A stretch of DNA of 64,000 nt from Actinobacteria bacterium UBA6100 (GTDB lineage: Bacteria > Actinomycetota > Coriobacteriia > Anaerosomatales > Anaerosomataceae): the NCBI GenBank assembly GCA_002423585.1, contig DIWS01000013.1, positions 1-64,000 on the forward strand, in the 5' to 3' direction. Below the pieces are notes generated by a model, which searched no databases, was not told where the DNA came from, and saw only the letters and a program-made list of their open reading frames with translations. The translations under genes and the position numbers were made by a program. This document shows, one piece after another, positions 15,187-22,616 of the stretch (the stretch's first letter is position 1; every line of letters starts with the position of its first letter).

Positions 15187-16611
15187 GCCGAGGACAAGCA
15201 TCCGGCCGGTGTGCGCGCGTACATGATCGACCGTGATACCGCGCGCTCGGAGTACCGGCGCGAGCCGTCGCAGTTGCCCGGACAAGTGATGCGCGGTCGC
15301 CGGCCAACGCTTCGGCGGATCGTGCGGCGTGATCGCTTCGAGCAGGTCCGATGCGCCTCCCTGCCACGAGTCCCGGTCCCGCATGAAGGCTATGACCGCC
15401 TCGGCTACCGGCGAGCCGTCTGCGGCGTCGAGCATCGCCCGGTCGGATGCTGCGATGTACGCCTCGAGGTGGTCGCCGTCTGTGGCGAGGTCGAGCGCCC
15501 GGAGCACGCGGGCATGATCGGCCATTCGGGGATACTCGGCGAGCGAAGCGTTGGGGATCTCGCGCATGGTCGCGCTCACGAGATCGAACAGGCCGCCGAG
15601 GATGCGCGGGTGCGCGTCGGCGAAGTCGGCTGCGAGCTCGGAGTCGAGCCGGCGACTCTCTGGGGCGATGCGCTCGAGCTCCACGAACAACGCGCGGTCG
15701 ATCAGGTCTGCCGATAGTGCGCCGAGGTCGATACCGGTCAGAAGCAGCAGCTTGCGAAACGCCGTGACCACGAGCTCGCCGTCGCTGTAGAGGCGGCGCC
15801 GGGGGAGTCCGTCGCCCGTGACCGCGCGGCACATCGCATCCGAGAGCCACCCGGGAAGGCCGCTGAGATTGTCCAGGCCGACGACGCACGAACCATCGGC
15901 GACCGTGACCCATTCGCCCACGTCGCGCGGCGCGGTTCGCAGCGGTGCCGGCGAAGGGTCTAGCACGCTCACAAGGAATCGGCCGGTGGAGGACTTCGCG
16001 GAACCCTGCTCGCCGGTGAGGAGCATCGCCGGGTGTGGGATCGACGGGAAGCACGCGGACACGAGCCACCCGGCAACGAGCGCCCACGATTCGTCCGTCA
16101 CGTTCAGGAACCGGCGAAGCTCGCTGAGGTCGCCGTGTTGCGGCGCCGGCATGGTGCCGGTGAGCTCCGAGCGCCTGAAGATGCAGGGCGCGCCGGGCTC
16201 GAGCGTCCATCCGGCCGGGTCGATCCGCACGGATGTACCGGCGTTGTCGCCGAGGTCGATCCACAACGCACCGTCGACTGACGCCTGCCGCAAGAACACG
16301 TCGACCGGCTCCTCGAGCGAAGCGAAGCCTTGCAACGTGAGGATGGTGTCCGTGAGCGCCGTCGAGCTCGGGGTCTTTCGGTACTGAAGGAAGAACGCAT
16401 GCGCGAGCTCGGCTCGGAGCGACTGCGATCCGCCACGTAGCATCCGGGCGATGCGCGGCCCGGAGCGTGTCACGCCGAAGGCATCGCCCGTGGCCGTGAT
16501 GCCGAGGTCGTACCGTTCGCGTGCAAGGTCGACCAGGCGATCGGCCTGCGAACGCTTGCCCACCTCAGCGGGCTGCTCATCATCGTCACCGATCAGGTCG
16601 AGGACGCTCAT
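15148..16611 (-). CDS. Phage-type P-loop replication ATPase/helicase
   Basis: 487 residues. The centre has Walker A (LLTGEQGSAKSSTGRFL, ~residue 200) and a possible Walker B (GSCVVGLDNLSGL), followed by TAFRKLLLLTGIDLGALSADLIDRALFVEL, resembling sensor and arginine-finger segments of AAA+/SF3 helicases. Similar proteins occur as the helicase half of phage primase-helicases and in satellite and phiRv-type elements. No primase motif is visible in the first 190 residues. ATG 16611 overlaps the upstream stop (ATGA). Likely the replication protein of the element; the helicase role is inferred. Confidence 0.7.
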   Translation of the reverse strand: MSVLDLIGDDDEQPAEVGKRSQADRLVDLARERYDLGITATGDAFGVTRSGPRIARMLRGGSQSLRAELAHAFFLQYRKTPSSTALTDTILTLQGFASLEEPVDVFLRQASVDGALWIDLGDNAGTSVRIDPAGWTLEPGAPCIFRRSELTGTMPAPQHGDLSELRRFLNVTDESWALVAGWLVSACFPSIPHPAMLLTGEQGSAKSSTGRFLVSVLDPSPAPLRTAPRDVGEWVTVADGSCVVGLDNLSGLPGWLSDAMCRAVTGDGLPRRRLYSDGELVVTAFRKLLLLTGIDLGALSADLIDRALFVELERIAPESRRLDSELAADFADAHPRILGGLFDLVSATMREIPNASLAEYPRMADHARVLRALDLATDGDHLEAYIAASDRAMLDAADGSPVAEAVIAFMRDRDSWQGGASDLLEAITPHDPPKRWPATAHHLSGQLRRLAPVLRARGITVDHVRAHTGRMLVLGVTHDAGDACFHF

Positions 16612-16895
16612 CGGTGACTGCCCTTGCGCTTGCGGATCTCGGCCTGAACGAGCCGCATCCGACGCTCGAGCCATTCGATCACGGGGATGTAGTAGGGCGC
16701 GGTGCAGGTCTCGAGGGTGCCGCGGTAGTCGGTCGCAATCGCGTAGGCAAGTGCGGCACCGAGTCGCGTGCCCTCGGCGTAGATCTCGCGGTCGCTCATG
16801 CCGGGCACGTCAAGGCCCGCAAGGCGTCGACCATCATCGGAGTCGTACTGCACGCTCGGCAGGTGGTAGCCGGCGAGTCGCGTTCTAGTGATCAT
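16608..16895 (-). CDS. Small hypothetical protein of the element
   Basis: 95 residues from ATG 16895, which has AGGAGG 9 bases upstream and overlaps the preceding gene by 11 bases. No known domain. It is mostly helical, with a basic C-terminus (WLERRMRLVQAEIRKRKGSHR). Position between the Xis-like and ATPase genes suggests a replication or regulatory accessory. Confidence 0.55.
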   Translation of the reverse strand: MITRTRLAGYHLPSVQYDSDDGRRLAGLDVPGMSDREIYAEGTRLGAALAYAIATDYRGTLETCTAPYYIPVIEWLERRMRLVQAEIRKRKGSHR

Positions 16896-17094
16896 CGGGA
16901 GAAGCCTCCTCATGGATTGGCCTCCCGACTTCCGCACCCGCGATCACATGCTCGATTGCCGCCTGGCGATACCTGACGACGCCACGAATCCGAATTGCTT
17001 GCAGGATGCCCGCGGCTTCCCACGAGCGGACCGTCCTGGTAGTGACCCGGAAGAAGTCGGCGGTCTCCTGCTGCGTCCTGAGGAGGTCAGGCAT
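16885..17094 (-). CDS. MerR/excisionase-like helix-turn-helix protein
   Basis: 69 residues with a winged-helix DNA-binding pattern: QQETADFFRVTTRTVRSWEAAGILQAIRIRGVVRYRQAAIEHVIA, the HTH_17/Xis form. ATG 17094 is preferred because GAGGAGG lies 5 bases upstream; a TTG two codons earlier is possible. It may be the directionality factor of the neighbouring integrase or an early regulator. It overlaps the genes on both sides. Confidence 0.72.
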   Translation of the reverse strand: MPDLLRTQQETADFFRVTTRTVRSWEAAGILQAIRIRGVVRYRQAAIEHVIAGAEVGRPIHEEASPDDH

Positions 17095-17290
17095 CGTCAA
17101 CCTCCTCGAGCAGCGCCTCCGGATTCTCGATCCAACCGAGACCGGCCGCAGCCTTCAGTAGCTGCTCGTGACCCAGCCGCCTCTTCCCGTTGGTGGCCTC
17201 GATCACCGTGACCTGGTTGAGCCCGCTCCGCCGAGCAAGCTCGCTCTTGCTGATTCCGAGTCGTCGCCTCTCGGCTTCCAGTCTTAGCAT
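17087..17290 (-). CDS. Small XRE-family regulator
   Basis: 67 residues, nearly all a Cro/CI HTH (LGISKSELARRSGLNQVTVIEATNGKRRLGHEQLLKAAAGLGW). First gene of the leftward operon. Its upstream region holds a TTGACA on the minus strand facing the promoter of the rightward gene, so this protein may control the divergent pair. ATG 17290 has AAGGGA upstream at slightly long spacing. Confidence 0.72.
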   Translation of the reverse strand: MLRLEAERRRLGISKSELARRSGLNQVTVIEATNGKRRLGHEQLLKAAAGLGWIENPEALLEEVDDA

Positions 17291-17325
17291 CAGCGCGCAT
17301 CCCTTCGAGTAATGCCCACAGACTC

Positions 17326-17354
17326 TTGACGGCCTTACTTACGATAATTAGAAT
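17326..17354 (+). promoter_or_regulatory. Sigma-70-type promoter for a near-leaderless transcript
   Basis: TTGACG (17326-17331), 17-base spacer, TAGAAT (17349-17354). The expected start point is 17360-17363, coinciding with the ATG at 17363, and no ribosome-binding site is present, so the mRNA should be leaderless or nearly so. On the minus strand, TTGACA (complement of 17357-17362) with a TAAGTA 16 bases on suggests an overlapping divergent promoter for the leftward operon. Confidence 0.65.
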
Positions 17355-17362
17355 GAGTGTCA

Positions 17363-18313
17363 ATGTACGGCGCAAGCGTGAAACTTCGCATTACGAATCA
17401 GAGGTGGGAGACGTTGGAGAACCTACACGGGTGGCCCGAGCGCCAAATCCCGATTCCCCATACGCTCGTGCGCGTGCCGAACGCTCGCCTGTATGAGCTA
17501 GCAGACGGCGCGTGGGGTGTTGTGCTCGAGGGAGTAGTGGCGTGGGTCGGCAATCTAGCCGGTGACAACTTCCGCGGCGAGTGGCTCGAGCCGGAAGTCT
17601 ACCTACACGAGCTCATGGATCTCGACGTTGAGAGCAAGGCGTCGGTGCTCGCGTTCGTGCAGGGACTTGGTGCCCTTCAGGTTGAAGACATCGGTACGCC
17701 TTGGTCAGCGGGGCCATTCTGGTGGGGCCGGAGTCTGTGGAAGCCCGTCAGGGACACGGAGGAGGTCTCGAGGCGCCACGCGGACGCCCTCGGGGTGAAG
17801 GCGGAGCTGGTTGTCAGTGCGGAAGAGTTTCGAGCGGTGGTCGGTGCGCTCCGCGACGCAGCGCGCACGCTTTGGGCACTCCAGGGCGTCATAGATGAGA
17901 ACGCGCTTCTCGAGCTCTGGGAGGGGCCGCGTGGAGTCTTCCTGGATTCAGGAATCCTCCTTACGGCCACCCTGCGCACCCTCGATACCATCAACGCGGG
18001 GCTGCGCGTCTTCTCGCCTCGGATCTACCGGGGTGATGTTGCGGCCTCGGATGCGGTCCAGGCAGTTCTCTACAACGTGTTGTGCCTCGAGATGTTCAAC
18101 GACTACGTCGTTGGTTCGGAGTATCGGCTGTGTGCGAAGTGCGGCCGGGTCTTCGTCCGGCAGCGTGGCCGCGCGCGCTTTGGCGAGAACAAGCGTAAGG
18201 GCAAGGTGATCTACTGCACCTATCGGTGCCAGAACGCAGCCCAGCAACAGAAGCACCGGGACCGGGCGAAGCGGCTGAAGGGAACGGAAGCGGGAGGGGG
18301 ACACGATGAGTAG
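17363..18313 (+). CDS. CGNR-like zinc-finger protein of the element
   Basis: 316 residues. The first ~240 residues have no recognised fold. The end carries CAKCGRVFVRQRGRARFGE and IYCTYRCQNAAQQQKHRDR, a treble-clef zinc finger resembling the CGNR finger of ABATE-domain regulators (CxxC-(n)-CxxxC with a basic tail). A/T content and codon use are less extreme than in the flanking chromosome. Start ATG 17363 agrees with the promoter at 17326-17354. Its stop overlaps the integrase start by 8 bases. A DNA-binding regulator is plausible. Confidence 0.6.
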   Translation: MYGASVKLRITNQRWETLENLHGWPERQIPIPHTLVRVPNARLYELADGAWGVVLEGVVAWVGNLAGDNFRGEWLEPEVYLHELMDLDVESKASVLAFVQGLGALQVEDIGTPWSAGPFWWGRSLWKPVRDTEEVSRRHADALGVKAELVVSAEEFRAVVGALRDAARTLWALQGVIDENALLELWEGPRGVFLDSGILLTATLRTLDTINAGLRVFSPRIYRGDVAASDAVQAVLYNVLCLEMFNDYVVGSEYRLCAKCGRVFVRQRGRARFGENKRKGKVIYCTYRCQNAAQQQKHRDRAKRLKGTEAGGGHDE

Positions 18314-19472
18314 AGCGGTCGCTCCGGGCATCCGGGAGCGCGACAGCGGGGGGTTTCAGGTCCGCGTGAGCTACACCGATCCGGCCGGCAAGGTTCGGAC
18401 CGTCACGGCCACGTGCCCGACGATCACGGATGCACGCAAGAAGCAGCGCGAGCTGAAGGCGCGTGCGGACCGCGGCCAGCTTGTCGGCACGAGCCGGCAG
18501 ACCGTGAAGACGTGGCTTGCCGCGTGGATCGTGGATTGCGAGGAGCGCGATCTGGCGCCGTACACGCTGAAGGGATACCGCGGCGTGATCGACCGCTACA
18601 TCGTGCCGATCATCGGCAACGTCGAGCTGGGCGCCCTGAACGCCGAGCACGTCCGGCTGCTCATGCGGGATCTCAAGAAGCGGAAGCATCACCGGACCGG
18701 AGAGCCGCTGTCGGATCGGACGCGCCAGCACGTCTACCGCGTGCTGCACACGGCGCTCGAGGCCGCAGTCGACGCCGAGCTCATCCCTGCGAACCCAGCA
18801 CGCAAGAAGCGCGCGAAGGCCGGCAAGGTGAAGGCTGCGACGATGCACACGCTCACGGCGGCCCAGCTCGGACAGCTCCTCGAGAAGACACGCGAGACCG
18901 GCCCGGACCAGCTCTACGCAGTGGTACTCCTCGGGGCAACTCTCGGGTTGAGGCGCGGCGAGCTCCTGGCGCTTCGCTGGTCGGACGTGGATCCGAAGAC
19001 CAGGAGCGTGCGCGTCGAGCGTGCAGTCGTGTCGACCGGGCACGCGCTGATCTTCCGGGAACCGAAGACCGAGAAGTCGCGTCGGACCCTCACGATGCCC
19101 TCGAGCACGGCGCGCGAGCTGAAGGCGTACATGGTCCGCCAGAAGGCACGGCGCCTCGAGGCCGGTCCGCTCTGGCACGATGAGGATCTGATCGTGGACA
19201 ACGGCTTTGGCCGGCCGTGGAATCCCGATACCGTGTCGGGCGCGTTCACCGCGGTTGCGCGAGAGCTCGAGCTGCCCATCACCCTGCATGGGTTGCGGCA
19301 TACCTTCGCCTCGCTGCTTCTTGCGGCAGGGGAGAGTGTGCCCACGGTCGCCGCGATGCTCGGACACTCGACACCGATGCTCACGCTGAACGTCTACGCG
19401 CACGCGATGCCCGATGCGAACCGGCTTGCAGCGGATCGCTTCGACGTGCTGATGAAGGCGGCGAGGGCGTGA
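18306..19472 (+). CDS. int: Tyrosine recombinase (integrase) of the element
   Basis: 388 residues. The N-terminal arm-binding region (ERDSGGFQVRVSYTDPAGKVRTVTA), the SAM-like core-binding domain (~65-150) and the catalytic domain are all present. Catalytic residues: R216 (LGLRRGELLAL), K254 (EPKTEKSRRTL), H328 and R331 (HGLRHTFASLLL), H354 (LGHS) and nucleophile Y364 (LNVYAH). Complete and apparently intact. It overlaps the upstream gene by 8 bases, ends 5 bases before the right arm-type repeat and 85 bases before attR. It integrates into the anticodon-loop region of tRNA-Leu(CAA). Confidence 0.95.
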   Translation: MSRAVAPGIRERDSGGFQVRVSYTDPAGKVRTVTATCPTITDARKKQRELKARADRGQLVGTSRQTVKTWLAAWIVDCEERDLAPYTLKGYRGVIDRYIVPIIGNVELGALNAEHVRLLMRDLKKRKHHRTGEPLSDRTRQHVYRVLHTALEAAVDAELIPANPARKKRAKAGKVKAATMHTLTAAQLGQLLEKTRETGPDQLYAVVLLGATLGLRRGELLALRWSDVDPKTRSVRVERAVVSTGHALIFREPKTEKSRRTLTMPSSTARELKAYMVRQKARRLEAGPLWHDEDLIVDNGFGRPWNPDTVSGAFTAVARELELPITLHGLRHTFASLLLAAGESVPTVAAMLGHSTPMLTLNVYAHAMPDANRLAADRFDVLMKAARA

Positions 19473-19476
19473 ATCT

Positions 19477-19501
19477 CGACTTGGACAGGACTTGGACACG
19501 G
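19477..19501 (+). repeat. Right integrase arm-type site
   Basis: Copy of the 25-base sequence at 11448-11472 with one mismatch, again two TTGGACA words 11 bases apart in the same orientation. It lies directly after the integrase stop and 57 bases before attR. Confidence 0.7.
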
Positions 19502-19557
19502 CCCCAGGGAAGCGAAAGCGGCTCCCCCGCGAAGGCGGAGAAACCGCAGGTCAGATA

Positions 19558-19612
19558 TGGTGCCCGGGGTGGGAGTCGAACCCACACGCCCTTTCGGACA
19601 GAGGTTTTTGAG
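19558..19612. repeat. attR: 55-bp core repeat within tRNA-Leu
   Basis: Identical to 11275-11329. The identity stops inside the anticodon loop (TTTTGAG on this strand), a usual crossover place for tRNA-targeting tyrosine recombinases. The element's own sequence restores the tRNA 3' half, so the host tRNA stays intact. Confidence 0.93.
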
Positions 19613-19643
19613 ACCTCCGCGTCTGCCATTCCGCCACCCGGGC
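19558..19643 (-). tRNA. tRNA-Leu (anticodon CAA), with encoded CCA
   Basis: Reading the minus strand from 19643: acceptor GCCCGGG pairs with CCCGGGC, followed by discriminator A and CCA. The D-arm contains GGCGGAATGGCAGACGC. The anticodon arm GGAGGT-CTCAAAA-ACCTC gives anticodon CAA. A long variable arm (TGTCCGAAAGGGCG) and the T-arm GTGGGTTCGACTCCCAC complete a class II tRNA-Leu. It serves as the attachment site of the element. Confidence 0.95.
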
Positions 19644-19684
19644 CGAGGAAGTGCGCGTCGCAATAGTACCGCGCGCGCGAGGCG

Positions 19685-20260
19685 CTACAACAGGTAATCG
19701 ACAGCGGAAAGTGATTCGAGGCTGCTGACGATCGACCAGAGGTTGAGCATGGTGAACACAGCGACCAGTAGAAGCAGGGCGGCGCTGACGCCAAGGCGCG
19801 TGCCCTCCCGCTGGAGTGCCTCGGGGATACGGCCCGCGGGATCGCGCGGCAGACGCGCACCATGACCGATCGACCCCGACTCGCGGATGCCGAGGACCGC
19901 GAAAGCGATACTGGCCGCACCGCACATGGCGGTGAAGGCGATCCAGCCGGCGTTCATCGTGCGCGCGAGGTCGGTGTCGCGGGTGACGATCGAACCGAGG
20001 AACAGACTGCCGACGATGTAGACGAGCGGCAGGAGGGTAGCGAGCTGCGTGTAGTCGACGATCTTCCGTCCGTGATCGAGGACCACGCCGATCGGAGCGG
20101 CCGACGCCTCCGTGTCGTCGGATGACCCCGTGGGCCGCGTCCGGGAAAGCCCCGCGCTCACGCGCAGCGCGGATGTCGCGAACGCGAGGCTCGCGAGCAG
20201 ATACACGAACGCGAACGCGATGTACGCGTTGATGTACGTCGTGGACGTGCCGAACGACAT
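19685..20260 (-). CDS. Multispanning membrane protein, unknown function
   Basis: 191 residues with four hydrophobic segments near residues 10-32, 72-93, 101-125 and 158-180, and a cytoplasmic-type loop after the first (SRTRPTGSSDDTEASAAP). No recognised family. It reads towards the tRNA-Leu gene on the same strand and stands alone, divergent from pdtaS. Confidence 0.6.
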   Translation of the reverse strand: MSFGTSTTYINAYIAFAFVYLLASLAFATSALRVSAGLSRTRPTGSSDDTEASAAPIGVVLDHGRKIVDYTQLATLLPLVYIVGSLFLGSIVTRDTDLARTMNAGWIAFTAMCGAASIAFAVLGIRESGSIGHGARLPRDPAGRIPEALQREGTRLGVSAALLLLVAVFTMLNLWSIVSSLESLSAVDYLL

Positions 20261-20400
20261 GTCGGTCCTCCCCGCGGCCCCGGACTCGTGACGATTCTAA
20301 CCGATACATAGGGCGACTGTGGGGCGAACACGACCATCGTTGCAGGCGGCCGGACAGGCGTCGTTGCCGGGTTTGTGGGTCAGTCGGGGGCTCGCCTGCG

Positions 20401-20406
20401 TATAAT
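20401..20406 (+). promoter_or_regulatory. Perfect -10 box for a leaderless pdtaS transcript
   Basis: TATAAT six bases before the ATG at 20413. With the usual 6-7 base distance from -10 to start point, transcription should begin at or beside the ATG, and no ribosome-binding site exists. No good -35 box is seen 16-18 bases upstream. Confidence 0.6.
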
Positions 20407-20412
20407 CGCCCC

Positions 20413-21843
20413 ATGGACACGCCCATGATCGCGGCGACCGACCTTCTCGCGTACCTGACTCCGGCCGCCTACAGCCATATCGAGAACGTGGCAGCCAACC
20501 TGCAACTCGCAGCGGACCTCGGCTATGCCGATGTCGCCCTCCTGGTCTCCGGGGTCGACGGCCAGCTGCGTGTGCATGCCGACGCGCGCCCGATGACCGC
20601 CGCCGCCGCCGTGCCCGTCACCCGTGTGGGAGAGCTTGTCCCGCGCGATGAAGAGCCCGAGGCGTACGATGCGCTCGAGACGGGCGTATCGGCGTGCGGG
20701 ACCCGCCGGCGCACCCGTCGCGGTATCGCGTTCACGTCCACGGGTTATCCGGTCGGCCCCCCGGAGCAGCCCTACGCGGTGATCGTCCGGCACGTGGGCC
20801 AGAGCGTCGCCGAGGCACCCGGCAAGATGGAGGTCGCCTTCATGCGCCTCGCGGCCCTCCTGCTCGAACGGCTGCAGGAAGGTCCCATCACCGAGATCGA
20901 CGACGACACGCCGTACTCCACCACGAGGCTCGCGGGTGATGGTGTCATCGAGGTGGATGGCGGTGGTGAGGTCACGTATGCGAGCCCGAACGCCGTCAAC
21001 ATCATGCGGCTCACAGGCATGGACGACCCGCTCGTGGGCGGACCCGCCTCGGCGCTTCCCGGCGGTGCGCTGGCGGTGACACCGGTGTTGGGCACCGGAT
21101 CCGCGCGCGGCATCACCGTGGATGTGCGCGGGCGCTCGCTGCGCTACCGCACGATCGCGCTCGCCGGTGCGGCGCTCGTGCTCGTTGAGGACGTCACCGA
21201 CGTCATGCGGCGCGAGCAGGAGCTGCGTGTCAAAGAAGCCACCATCCGCGAGGTGCACCACCGCGTGAAGAACAACCTGCAGACGATCGCGTCGCTGCTG
21301 CGGATCCAGGCGCGCCGTTCAGCGAGCCCGCAGGCGGCGCACGCACTCGACGAGGCGGTGGAGCGCGTGTCCTCGATGGCCGTGGTGCATGAGATGCTCG
21401 CCGAGTCGGCCGAGGAGCAGGTCGATCTTTCGCTCGCGGTGCGCGCGGTGGTCGACATGGTGGGGAAGGGCCTCATCTCCCCGGGTGCCGACGTGGCACT
21501 TTCCGTCGAAGGCGAGACCGGGTTCGTGCCCGCCCCCATGGCCACGTCGCTCGCGCTCGTGGCGGTCGAACTCGTCCACAACGCGCTCGAGCACGGCATC
21601 GGCGTTGCGGGCAGCGGATCGGTGGCGGTCACCATGAGCGGCAGCGCCGACGAGGTGCTCCTTGCGGTGCGTGACAGCGGGAAGGGCATGCCGGACGGTT
21701 TCACCGTGAGCGACTCGGCGAACCTCGGTCTGGCCATCGTGCGCACGCTCGTGGAGGACGATCTGCGCGGTACACTGACCTTCAGCACGGATCAAGGCAC
21801 GCTGGTCTCGGTCCGTGTGCCGATGACCGGCAACAGTGAATGA
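20413..21843 (+). CDS. pdtaS: PdtaS-like soluble sensor histidine kinase
   Basis: 476 residues, no membrane segments. The N-terminal GAF-like sensor (~1-150) is followed by a PAS-like domain (~175-265). The HisKA_2 dimerisation domain has the phospho-accepting histidine in REVHHRVKNNLQTIASLLRIQARR. The HATPase domain has N-box ELVHNALEHG and GKGMP. This is the architecture of actinobacterial PdtaS, which phosphorylates an ANTAR regulator; that partner follows at once. Ligand unknown. Confidence 0.88.
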   Translation: MDTPMIAATDLLAYLTPAAYSHIENVAANLQLAADLGYADVALLVSGVDGQLRVHADARPMTAAAAVPVTRVGELVPRDEEPEAYDALETGVSACGTRRRTRRGIAFTSTGYPVGPPEQPYAVIVRHVGQSVAEAPGKMEVAFMRLAALLLERLQEGPITEIDDDTPYSTTRLAGDGVIEVDGGGEVTYASPNAVNIMRLTGMDDPLVGGPASALPGGALAVTPVLGTGSARGITVDVRGRSLRYRTIALAGAALVLVEDVTDVMRREQELRVKEATIREVHHRVKNNLQTIASLLRIQARRSASPQAAHALDEAVERVSSMAVVHEMLAESAEEQVDLSLAVRAVVDMVGKGLISPGADVALSVEGETGFVPAPMATSLALVAVELVHNALEHGIGVAGSGSVAVTMSGSADEVLLAVRDSGKGMPDGFTVSDSANLGLAIVRTLVEDDLRGTLTFSTDQGTLVSVRVPMTGNSE

Positions 21844-21850
21844 GGCTCCG

Positions 21851-22420
21851 ATGCGAGTGCTGATAGCCGAGGATGAGGCGCTCATCCGCATGGACTTCCG
21901 CGAGATGCTCGCCGAGGAGGGTCACGAGGTGGTGGCCGAGGCGCGCGACGGCGCCGAGGCGATCGCGCTCGCCCGCGAGCTCGTGCCCGACATCGTCTTT
22001 CTCGACATCAAGATGCCCGGCGTCGATGGCATCGAGGCGGCCCGCGTGATCGGTGAGGAGCGCATAGCCCCCGTGGTGATGGTGAGCGCCTTCTCGCAGC
22101 AGGGGTATGTGGAGGACGCCACCCGCGCCGGCGCGATGGCGTACCTCGTGAAGCCCTTCTCCAAGCGCGACATCCTGCCCGCGATGACCATCGCCGTGTC
22201 CCGCTTCGCCGAGGCGCGGGCACTGGAGAGCGAGGTCGACGGTCTCGCCGAGCGACTCGAGACCCGCAAGGCGCTCGACCGTGCCAAGGGCGTGCTGATG
22301 GCCAAAGGCATGACCGAGCCCGACGCGTTCCGCCGGCTCCAGAAGCTCGCGATGGACCGACGCATGTCCCTCAAGGACGTCGCCGAGGCTGTGGTGCTCG
22401 CCGCCGAGGCCGAGGGGTAG
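21851..22420 (+). CDS. pdtaR: PdtaR-like ANTAR response regulator (RNA-binding antiterminator)
   Basis: 189 residues. The receiver domain has acidic residues ED near the N-terminus, phospho-acceptor Asp in IVFLDIKMPG, the Ser of VSAF and Lys of LVKPF. The C-terminal ANTAR three-helix domain is ERLETRKALDRAKGVLMAKGMTEPDAFRRLQKLAMDRRMSLKDVAEAV. ANTAR proteins bind paired six-base-loop RNA hairpins and prevent terminator formation. ATG 21851 with TGAGG upstream is chosen over the GTG at 21836, which overlaps pdtaS. A matching RNA target begins 81 bases downstream. Confidence 0.92.
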   Translation: MRVLIAEDEALIRMDFREMLAEEGHEVVAEARDGAEAIALARELVPDIVFLDIKMPGVDGIEAARVIGEERIAPVVMVSAFSQQGYVEDATRAGAMAYLVKPFSKRDILPAMTIAVSRFAEARALESEVDGLAERLETRKALDRAKGVLMAKGMTEPDAFRRLQKLAMDRRMSLKDVAEAVVLAAEAEG

Positions 22421-22500
22421 CCTCCACGACGGCCCGGCCGGTTTCCTGCATGTTTCGGGGGCTCTTCCCCTGGAGCCGTGCGCCTGCTAGAATGTCCGCA

Positions 22501-22545
22501 CGGCTCAACGGCGAGCCGCAATAGAAGAGACGAGCAACGACGCTC
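22501..22545 (+). ncRNA. ANTAR-target leader: two hexaloop hairpins
   Basis: Hairpin 1: stem CGGCTC/GAGCCG (22501-22518) with loop AACGGC. Hairpin 2: stem GAGC/GCTC (22532-22545) with loop AACGAC. Both six-base loops have A at position 1 and G at position 4, the defining ANTAR recognition feature, and 13 bases separate them. A -10-like TAGAAT at 22488-22493 puts the transcript start next to hairpin 1. The 3' arm of hairpin 2 is part of the terminator that follows, so the two structures exclude one another. It precedes the hdrBC-glutamate synthase operon. Confidence 0.88.
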
Positions 22546-22580
22546 ACACGGACCTGATGGTGGTCCGGGTGGGCGTTTTT
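22540..22580 (+). terminator. Intrinsic terminator of the ANTAR leader (attenuator)
   Basis: A 15-pair stem (22540-22554 with 22562-22576, one mismatch and one G-U) with a 7-base loop and a run of five T at 22576-22580. Its first bases overlap the 3' arm of the second ANTAR hairpin (22542-22545). Binding of PdtaR to the paired hairpins would therefore block the terminator and let transcription enter the downstream operon. Confidence 0.85.
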
Positions 22581-22616
22581 CGCGTTTCCGGTCCGTACGA
22601 CGAGAAGGTGGAGCGC

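Larger units (their letters stand above)
11275..19612. mobile_element. 8.3-kb integrated capsid-bearing satellite-like element
   Basis: Bounded by 55-bp direct repeats at a tRNA-Leu gene, with the tyrosine integrase next to attR. A rightward XRE regulator lies at the left end. A leftward operon of eight genes runs from an XRE protein (17290) through an Xis/MerR-like protein, a small protein, a P-loop ATPase, a SWIM-type protein, a zinc-ribbon protein and a small protein to an HK97-fold major capsid protein (12358). A CGNR-like zinc-finger gene and the integrase run rightward. No terminase, portal, protease, tail or lysis gene is seen, so it cannot make virions alone. The layout recalls phage satellites and the phiRv1/phiRv2 elements of mycobacteria. 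Confidence 0.88.

Noticed and set aside
22557..22616. Upstream in-frame start for the HdrBC gene
   Set aside because: It would place the coding start inside the terminator hairpin; homology begins at the ATG 22617, which has its own ribosome-binding site.
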